Shown in pieces: positions 9,201 to 11,304 of a DNA stretch of 11,304 nt. The stretch spans positions 1 through 11,304 of the forward strand of contig KN880907.1 of the NCBI GenBank assembly GCA_000934385.1. Direction: 5' to 3'. Positions within the stretch are counted from its first letter, which is position 1; every line of letters begins with the position of its first letter. The translations under genes were made by a program, and so were the position numbers. The stretch comes from Cylindrobasidium torrendii FP15055 ss-10. Lineage: Eukaryota; Basidiomycota; Agaricomycetes; Agaricales; Physalacriaceae. The notes under the pieces are model-generated. The model was not told the origin of the DNA. It saw only the letters and a program-made list of their open reading frames with translations, and did not search any database.

Positions 9201-11206
9201 TTTTCTCCTTTCTCGCCGGGATCGCCCTTGTCGCCTGGATCACCTGGCTCACCAGGAGCTCCTGGAGCTCCATCTCTTCCAGGTGGGCCTTCTCGCCCTC
9301 TGATTCCAATCGGCCCTGGTGGTCCCGGGTCTCCCTTGTGGCCGCTGGGACCCTTCCTGCCTGGAGGTCCAGTAGGCCTCTCGGATTCTAAGCGGATGAG
9401 CCGATCTTCTAACTCTTCAATGTACGTCAGAAGAGTCGAACGGCTGGATAGGTTTGGTCTTTCAGGTTCCACTACCTGCGCTGACTGCCACTCCACGGGC
9501 TTCGGTGGAATTGGAGGTTTTGGCGATGACTGAGTGCCCGTCTTCCCGTAAAACCAAGTCGCCGAAGTGTAAGGACTGAGACTCTCCGTTCCCGAGAGCT
9601 CTTCCCTGTCTTCAACAGGTTTTCCTTTGTACGACGGAATCACTCGCAGGTTGGGCGCGTCGCGAATGGGATCCTTCCCTTTGGCTCGCTTTCTCTCCTC
9701 CCTGGAGCGAGGAGAGAGTGGACCGTACATAGTCCAGTCGACTTCTTCCGAGTCCGGGTTAGTTCTCCCTAACCACCCAGGTCGCGCTTGGGCAGATTCC
9801 GGTCTGGTGGGAGCCGGCCCGAAGATGAACTCGTCGTTATCGTACGCATGTCCCGCTGGGTTAGAACTAATACGACCAAAATTCTTCCTAATCTTGGCGG
9901 TGCGACTGTACTCTGATCCAGCTGGTGAGTGCGAGCGAAACGAATTCATTGGAGTCCAAGATCTCTCCGTGACATCCCTCATCACCTCACTAGTCTCCGA
10001 GGCTGGTCGAGACGTCTGTATGACAGATCCTTCTCGACTTCTCATCCTACTCCCAGCATCTTCAGATCTGGGCGGCGTGAAATGAGCAATTCTCGGTGCC
10101 GCCGAAACGGACCCAATGGGATCAAGTAGTCCTTCCGCCTCAACCACTTCCGCCGTTTTTGGAATCCTTGATCGAGAGGACTCGCGACTGATCGTAATGG
10201 GGCGAGGGATTTTGGAGTCAGTTTTGACTCGTGCAGACGGAGATCCCGTGAGTGTCGCTTCGGACAGCCTCATGGAGGGTGAAGCGGAAGACCGATGTGA
10301 CGCCTTTGGCGTCGCTGAAGAACTCTGAGGCGAGTTCACCGGCTCCTCGACGAGTTCCTCTGGTTCCTCAGATTGTTCCTCTGGGCTTGCTGGTAGGACT
10401 TCCGGTAACACGACTTGATACTTAGTCTCGAGACTTATAGGTTCTGGATCCTTGCGGAAGAACTCCGACTTTTGCGAGTTAAATGCTTTCGTGGTTTTAA
10501 TTCCAAGCGTAGACTTCAGCCCAATTTGTATCGGAATGAGCTCGTGAAAGGGGGCGTCCTCAACGCGATGCTTCTGCTTCTTCGCCATCTGCTCCTGATG
10601 CTTAGGAATGTTCTTCAAGAGCGCTCGAGTCTGCACTTCTACCGTTCTCGCCTGACGAACCTCGTCATACAGATCCCTATCGGTCGATACGGAGGGAGGG
10701 TGCGTAGGGCCGCTCCGTTCCCTCCGATACTGACGAGCGTATCTTTCGAGACGCTCGTTCCCCGTGTGGAGACGCTTGCACGTAACTTCCCACAGGGTGT
10801 TCAGCAGACCTAGGTCGTCTGTACCTCGAGCGAACGTCCGCTTAGCAGCATCCTGCGGATCGACCTCGTATGGCAACTTTCCTTCTCTCTTCCTTTCTGG
10901 CAGCAACTCCTCGGCGCGCACCAGAAACGATTGCATCTCCTCCATGGTTTGAACCACCTTGTGGAGAAATCCTTCCTCGAGACAGAAACGTCCAACTCCT
11001 GGAAGATCGCGTTTCGGTCCTCGGTCAATTAGGTTTGCTTTCCTCAGATGGGAAGCCCAAAATACGGAAGCTCTCTTTCGAGTAGACTTCCGCTCCGCTG
11101 AGTCTTTGGTGTACTCCTCGAAGAGTGCCTTCATTGGAGACGAATTGTAGCCCTTGGACATGCCGGGGCGAGGCGAGGGAGCGCTAGAGCGGCTCGTAGA
11201 CGCCAT
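3254..11206 (-). CDS. gag-pol: Gag-Pol polyprotein of a chromovirus, single ORF, with collagen-like Gag domain
   Basis: A 2650-aa polyprotein for particle assembly, reverse transcription and integration. The ATG is at 11206 with G at -3 and G at +4, 59 nt after the LTR end. Domains by residue: N-terminal extension 1-590 (helical and charged to about 230, then Ser/Pro-rich and probably disordered, with a proline-rich PPIPPKP near 570); coiled coil 589-609; collagen-like 613-687; capsid about 708-890; CCHC knuckle 1004-1017; protease about 1200-1318; beta-rich linker about 1372-1458; RT about 1565-1760; RNase H about 1865-2045; charged tether to about 2205; integrase about 2205-2455; GPF module about 2500-2570; chromodomain 2596-2650. 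Gag and Pol are fused without frameshift, as in several fungal chromoviruses, so Gag:Pol ratio must be set after translation. Typical single-ORF relatives are roughly 1300-1600 aa; most of the excess lies N-terminal to the capsid. No disabling mutation was found. Confidence 0.97.
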   Translation of the reverse strand: MASTSRSSAPSPRPGMSKGYNSSPMKALFEEYTKDSAERKSTRKRASVFWASHLRKANLIDRGPKRDLPGVGRFCLEEGFLHKVVQTMEEMQSFLVRAEELLPERKREGKLPYEVDPQDAAKRTFARGTDDLGLLNTLWEVTCKRLHTGNERLERYARQYRRERSGPTHPPSVSTDRDLYDEVRQARTVEVQTRALLKNIPKHQEQMAKKQKHRVEDAPFHELIPIQIGLKSTLGIKTTKAFNSQKSEFFRKDPEPISLETKYQVVLPEVLPASPEEQSEEPEELVEEPVNSPQSSSATPKASHRSSASPSMRLSEATLTGSPSARVKTDSKIPRPITISRESSRSRIPKTAEVVEAEGLLDPIGSVSAAPRIAHFTPPRSEDAGSRMRSREGSVIQTSRPASETSEVMRDVTERSWTPMNSFRSHSPAGSEYSRTAKIRKNFGRISSNPAGHAYDNDEFIFGPAPTRPESAQARPGWLGRTNPDSEEVDWTMYGPLSPRSREERKRAKGKDPIRDAPNLRVIPSYKGKPVEDREELSGTESLSPYTSATWFYGKTGTQSSPKPPIPPKPVEWQSAQVVEPERPNLSSRSTLLTYIEELEDRLIRLESERPTGPPGRKGPSGHKGDPGPPGPIGIRGREGPPGRDGAPGAPGEPGDPGDKGDPGEKGEKGDKGDKGDKGDKGDPGDPGGGGPGGNCGCNGGRRDDNDEPYWDVRLKVDSIPKWDGSKKAALPWIFALQKTARRGERVSKGMGRWLQDCFEAGSGIDNWWGAQSEDDIEATKENWWYGVQLIKKKYLGKEWKFEVESQFETQRFRQRGHEHEMPQDFIVRRLLYMRVLDLESQQTASGQVSLLLNRVPEAWTPILDVPSITTAQELLARTLVHEKALVASVQKSSGDLTHGKLASMLKDLGYGNPRASSSRDQRKGAMEAEALPVIEEEEKEVHTTEVEDPLIDLLGDITEPAQAFQVSSKKASFSKPSSNKERTYPFPRNHNKTRMSKPPPKPCYACGSPDHWNKECPDWDSYLASRKKQANLSEGEPAYDMAYEILRAERLQGFEQASERSTSDSPRSKTYKRTTLEECDDEEVNLSRDEGFEELIEKKREYWTKEDEEIEEFHTGMRKEPTKLAEPPPQEYYEQEIPAFGEYEANWNEAYTEDEFETPAEALNSELPGPPKPTVPILLEPRRKRAPGQSALGVSVLSMRGSVNTMNGQVIDQRVDTCANVSLMSYEFWKSMDNRPSLHKGTKLDLYQLTSRNNTIEGYCTLALFTETEDGEVVQTEAEVYLVTGMTVPLLLGMDYILGYELTVSLDLEEGSRIRFKNSNHVVKAKEVMPSRDANLLVENVALMASFQKTRAHRRTKNARKRRLEQSKRNLHIVRASRDVLIHAHSCANVEVEGLLQGEEAFLVEKGLLELKGGAYLAVPNTLIDKEHMRIPISNTSSTPRIVRQGEAVAWVSAAQTEIDSPRTEGTLKEMSAYAAMVQELFDQRLSDEAKARSTTDEEKEDGPKTSYVPDPTEFPASQIRETIDIGKIPESLKEEAWNMLEKHVKAFGFDGRLGQVATEAKIRTMPDTEPISLPMYGTSPEKRKVIEEQLDKWFAQDVIEPSKSPWGAPVVIVYRNGKPRFCVDYRKLNAKTIPDEFPIPRQSEILGALAGAQVLSSLDALSGFTQLNLHSEDIEKTAFRTHRGLFQFKRMPFGLRNGPSIFQRVMQGILSPYLWQFTLVYIDDIVVYSKSFEEHIAHLDTILTAIEDAGITLAPNKCHLFYDSILLLGHEVSRLGLATHEEKVKAIAEMARPTKMSELQTFIGLVVYFNLFIPYFSDTCIPLFELLKKGNEWKWGAEEEYAFEAAKAALQSAPVLGHPVEGLPYRLYTDASDDALGCALQQVQLIEVRDLKGTRAYDRLQAAWDERTPTPPRMYLKLGEKDDTERYVQEWGTDLDSTQIWVERVIGYYSRRFKSAETRYSTTEREALAAKEGLVRFQPFIEGEKILLVTDHSALQWARTYEYTNRRLASWGTVFSAYAPNLTIIHRPGRKHSNVDPLSRIPRMPPSHTSPAREPNTESLRPNMDLAAKLEEELERAPAKKLAEAMAVTRSQAKRGEGGTKGTQNVDKTSPHSAEKEVEEEKSDPRLGRRQAKKQYEDRRREVPLVHIEMGNELLERFREGYNSDPQFTRVLEWTRSKEWSHDYRFFRNEAGLLFFKDADYVPRLCVPRSLRAEILIQAHEHPLESAHLSAEQLWDKLSVRFYWHRMHVDIDKFCRSCDVCQKIKPASFSRYGKLISSPIPTRPYESVSLDFIVDLPWSEGYNCILVVVDRLTKHASFILTDTGLSAKEFGHLFVKEIALKYGIPTSIFCDRDPRWTSDFWRGVANTMMVDMAYSSSHHPQHDGQTEITNRWLETALRAYVADDRKDWAKWSRLLEFAYNSHVSATTGETPFYLLLGYHPPSPLDLHYPSAKQEEDRYGLDKQGRVFVRDLRVHRESARRAIAKAQDAQKRAYDKGRRDTSEIQEGSWVLINPHSLKMSEAKGKGVSLGPKWIGPFEVMNRINENVYRLRMDDTYLGFPVFNVQHLKLYQPNPEEDWSARAFKSTARPKQPSQEWEVEDIVGHRRRGKDIKYLVRWKDLGPQSDTWQTARDLKNAPDVLRSYQKQHKL
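3257..3421 (-). other. C-terminal chromodomain (residues 2596-2650)
   Basis: [14 protein letters not shown], then [10 protein letters not shown], then [10 protein letters not shown] and a final helix give the complete chromodomain pattern, ending at the UAG. In chromoviruses this domain steers integration to marked, often heterochromatic, chromatin. Aligned with HP1, cage position 1 is Trp (W2597) in place of Tyr, position 2 is Trp, and position 3 (Tyr in HP1) is Leu, so methyl-lysine binding may be altered or lost. Confidence 0.92.
3497..3709 (-). other. Integrase C-terminal GPF module (residues about 2500-2570)
   Basis: [24 protein letters not shown] contains the Gly-Pro-Phe core (2536-2538) of the GPY/F module found in Ty3/gypsy integrases, followed by [12 protein letters not shown]. 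The module contributes to multimerisation and target-site interactions. It links the catalytic core to the chromodomain. Confidence 0.9.
3842..4594 (-). other. Integrase zinc-binding and DDE catalytic domains (residues about 2205-2455)
   Basis: The N-terminal HHCC finger uses H2222 or H2224, H2230, C2260 and C2263 (29 residues between H2230 and C2260). The catalytic core has D2293 (SLDFIVDLP), D2353 (FCDRDPRW) and E2389 (DGQTEITNR), with exactly 35 residues between the last two, the DD35E signature. It joins the linear cDNA to host chromatin. Confidence 0.97.
5072..5614 (-). other. RNase H domain (residues about 1865-2045)
   Basis: Catalytic acidic residues are visible as YTDAS (D1872), TTEREALA (E1968), LVTDHSAL (D1993) and SNVDPLSR (D2038). 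It degrades the RNA template and generates the plus-strand primer. The first D to E distance is 96 residues, against about 43 in Ty3, because of an insertion at about 1887-1942. Confidence 0.95.
5381..5548 (-). other. About 55-residue insertion inside RNase H (residues about 1887-1942)
   Basis: Between the first catalytic strand (D1872) and the segment leading to E1968 lies a charged stretch including [18 protein letters not shown] and TDLDSTQIW. It replaces a short connection in Ty3. I have an unverified impression that basidiomycete Ty3/gypsy relatives carry a comparable insertion, so it may be a lineage mark and not specific to this copy. Confidence 0.65.
5927..6514 (-). other. Reverse transcriptase domain (residues about 1565-1760)
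   Basis: Contains [10 protein letters not shown] (D1626), the first catalytic aspartate in [12 protein letters not shown] (D1661), [13 protein letters not shown] (from 1692) and the YIDD catalytic pair at 1723-1726 (D1725, D1726), then LLLGHEVS. All three metal-binding aspartates are present and the spacing is standard for Ty3/gypsy. It copies the element RNA into DNA inside cytoplasmic particles. Confidence 0.98.
7253..7609 (-). other. Aspartic protease domain with DTC active site (residues about 1200-1318)
   Basis: [12 protein letters not shown] places the catalytic aspartate at D1217, and [10 protein letters not shown] at 1289-1298 is the partner hydrophobic-Gly motif of retropepsins. The domain should cut the polyprotein as a homodimer. 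The usual DTG/DSG triad reads DTC here (codon TGC, one base from GGC). Whether this is lineage-specific or a mutation of this copy cannot be told from one sequence. Confidence 0.85.
8156..8197 (-). other. Nucleocapsid CCHC zinc knuckle (residues 1004-1017)
   Basis: [14 protein letters not shown] matches CX2CX4HX4C exactly (C1004, C1007, H1012, C1017). It binds the element RNA for packaging and tRNA annealing. It is followed by a long acidic stretch before the protease. In most relatives the knuckle lies within the first few hundred residues; here it is past residue 1000. Confidence 0.95.
8537..9085 (-). other. Ty3-type Gag capsid region (residues about 708-890)
   Basis: Begins [16 protein letters not shown] and holds the Trp- and Arg-rich helical pattern of retrotransposon Gag proteins, including KENWWYGV, a QRFRQRGHE segment and [14 protein letters not shown], the region where relatives carry the hallmark of the Retrotrans_gag family. 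It should form the particle shell. Boundaries are approximate, set by the collagen tail on one side and a charged linker on the other. Confidence 0.7.
9146..9370 (-). other. Collagen-like Gly-X-Y domain in Gag (residues 613-687)
   Basis: Twenty-five uninterrupted Gly-X-Y triplets run from GPPGRKG to GDPGDPG, followed by a Gly-rich GGGGPGG and an NCGC pair just C-terminal. The first half is Pro-rich (GPP, GAP, GEP); the second half is charged, with seven Lys-Gly-Asp and one Lys-Gly-Glu junctions. Such Lys-Asp/Glu pairs are known to stabilise triple helices without hydroxyproline, as in bacterial collagen-like proteins. Expected role: a rigid trimeric stalk joining the N-terminal extension to the capsid domain, with the cysteines as possible interchain links. 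Collagen repeats are not a standard part of Ty3/gypsy Gag as I know the family. Confidence 0.9.
9164..9199 (-). repeat. 9-bp tandem repeat encoding (Gly-Asp-Lys)x4
   Basis: Four consecutive GGN-GAC-AAR units. Lys codons alternate AAG/AAA and one Gly codon is GGT, hinting at duplication of an 18-bp pair. Such arrays can expand or shrink by slippage, including during reverse transcription, so copy number may vary between element copies. Confidence 0.75.
9380..9442 (-). other. Short coiled coil before the collagen domain (Gag residues 589-609)
   Basis: L592, I596, L599, L603 and L606 follow a regular 4-3-4-3 spacing in a Glu/Arg-rich helix, ending three residues before the first Gly-X-Y triplet. 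Short coiled coils of this kind often nucleate trimers next to collagen helices in animal and bacterial collagen-like proteins. The role here is inferred. Confidence 0.6.
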
Positions 11207-11253
11207 TTCGAAGTTGTTTTTGTTTTGCTAGTCGGGAATGGGGAGGTTCCCAA
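11207..11253 (-). other. 5' leader between primer-binding site and Gag ATG
   Basis: Only 47 nt, containing no ATG and no GT dinucleotide. The last part is A-rich (AGCAAAACAAAAACAA), an unstructured leader that suits scanning ribosomes. With no possible 5' splice site here, a spliced ORF2 mRNA would need a donor in the LTR or inside gag. Confidence 0.6.
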
Positions 11254-11264
11254 TGTGTCCACCA
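11254..11264 (-). other. Primer-binding site (putative tRNA)
   Basis: Sense TGGTGGACACA begins one base after the LTR end. TGG pairs with a tRNA 3' CCA, the next T with an A at position 73, and GGACACA with a seven-base acceptor strand TGTGTCC. That implies a host tRNA starting GGACACA. Its identity is not determinable here; A73 is typical of leucine tRNAs among others. Confidence 0.65.
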
Positions 11265-11265
11265 C

Positions 11266-11304
11266 TGTAATCCGTCAGCAGTAGGATTACGAGTTCTAAT
11301 ACCT
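11266..11304 (-). repeat. 5' LTR, last 39 nt (partial)
   Basis: In sense orientation the fragment ends GACGGATTACA directly before the primer-binding site. TTACA is the inverted match of the TGTAA that starts the 3' LTR, and LTRs end in CA. The fragment should be the end of U5; the remainder lies beyond the window. Confidence 0.7.
11267..11290 (-). repeat. 7-bp perfect hairpin at the end of U5
   Basis: GTAATCC and GGATTAC, separated by 10 nt, pair perfectly and end one base before the LTR terminus. In RNA this hairpin would sit next to the primer-binding site, a place where retroviral U5 stems influence tRNA priming. It also overlaps the integrase end-recognition sequence. Confidence 0.5.

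Larger units (their letters stand above)
1..11304 (-). mobile_element. Ty3/gypsy chromovirus LTR retrotransposon, nearly complete, with an extra ORF after pol
   Basis: Seen: on the minus strand the order is LTR end, primer-binding site, Gag, protease, reverse transcriptase, RNase H, integrase, chromodomain, a second ORF, polypurine tract and LTR start. Integrase lying after RNase H is the Ty3/gypsy order, and the C-terminal chromodomain places it among chromoviruses. Both long ORFs are uninterrupted and catalytic residues are retained. The outer parts of both LTRs and any target-site duplication lie outside the window, so LTR length and identity cannot be judged; the LTR must exceed about 130 bp because the two visible fragments do not overlap. 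The internal region is about 11.2 kb, long for a fungal chromovirus, because of an enlarged Gag and the downstream ORF. Confidence 0.95.

Noticed and set aside
9111..9533. Plus-strand ORF rich in Pro-Gly-Ser opposite the collagen region
   Set aside because: It is the antisense shadow of the Gly-X-Y codons: GGN and CCN codons read backwards give Pro and Gly again. No independent start context or domain.
11266..11304. tRNA-like piece with an ACTCGTAATCC anticodon-loop look
   Set aside because: The stem has a mismatch, there is no T-arm consensus or acceptor pairing, and the bases are better explained as the LTR end with its hairpin.
1..11304. CRISPR array, rRNA or tRNA genes, bacterial operon features
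   Set aside because: None seen: no spaced direct repeats, no RNA gene consensus, and the content is a eukaryotic retroelement.

Overview
The window is almost entirely one LTR retrotransposon of the Ty3/gypsy (Metaviridae) chromovirus type, read on the minus strand. I see no unrelated host gene. The host is most likely a filamentous fungus, probably a basidiomycete (Agaricomycotina). That placement is inference: it rests on the single-ORF Gag-Pol, the C-terminal chromodomain, the style of the RT/RNase H sequence and the absence of introns.

Layout in sense order (descending coordinates): the end of the 5' LTR (11304-11266, ending in TTACA); a primer-binding site (11264-11254); a short A-rich leader; a giant uninterrupted Gag-Pol ORF of 2650 aa (11206-3254); a 291-nt spacer; a second large intact ORF of 950 aa from its first ATG (2962-110); a short G-rich polypurine tract (103-97); and the start of the 3' LTR (93-1, beginning TGTAA). 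The two LTR pieces are opposite ends of the repeat, so their identity cannot be compared here. TGTAA...TTACA forms a matching terminal inverted repeat and frames the element. The second ORF ends only 16 nt before the 3' LTR, so it belongs to the element and sits where retroviruses and errantiviruses carry env.

Gag-Pol order: an N-terminal extension of about 590 aa, a short heptad coiled coil, a 25-triplet collagen-like Gly-X-Y domain ending near an NCGC cysteine pair, a Ty3-type capsid region, a CCHC zinc knuckle, an aspartic protease (with DTC in place of DTG), reverse transcriptase (YIDD), RNase H with an insertion of about 55 aa, an HHCC + DDE integrase, a GPF module and a chromodomain. 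All expected catalytic acidic residues are present and there is no frameshift, so the copy looks recent and possibly active.

The two most unusual points are the collagen-like, apparently trimerising segment inside a retrotransposon Gag, and the large orphan ORF downstream of pol. That ORF is in the same reading frame as pol. A single UAG separates them, followed by 97 sense codons with no further stop before the ORF's first ATG. This geometry allows stop-codon readthrough to make a Gag-Pol-ORF2 fusion, as described for the env-like ORF of the soybean element SIRE1. An independent promoter in the CT-rich spacer is the main alternative.
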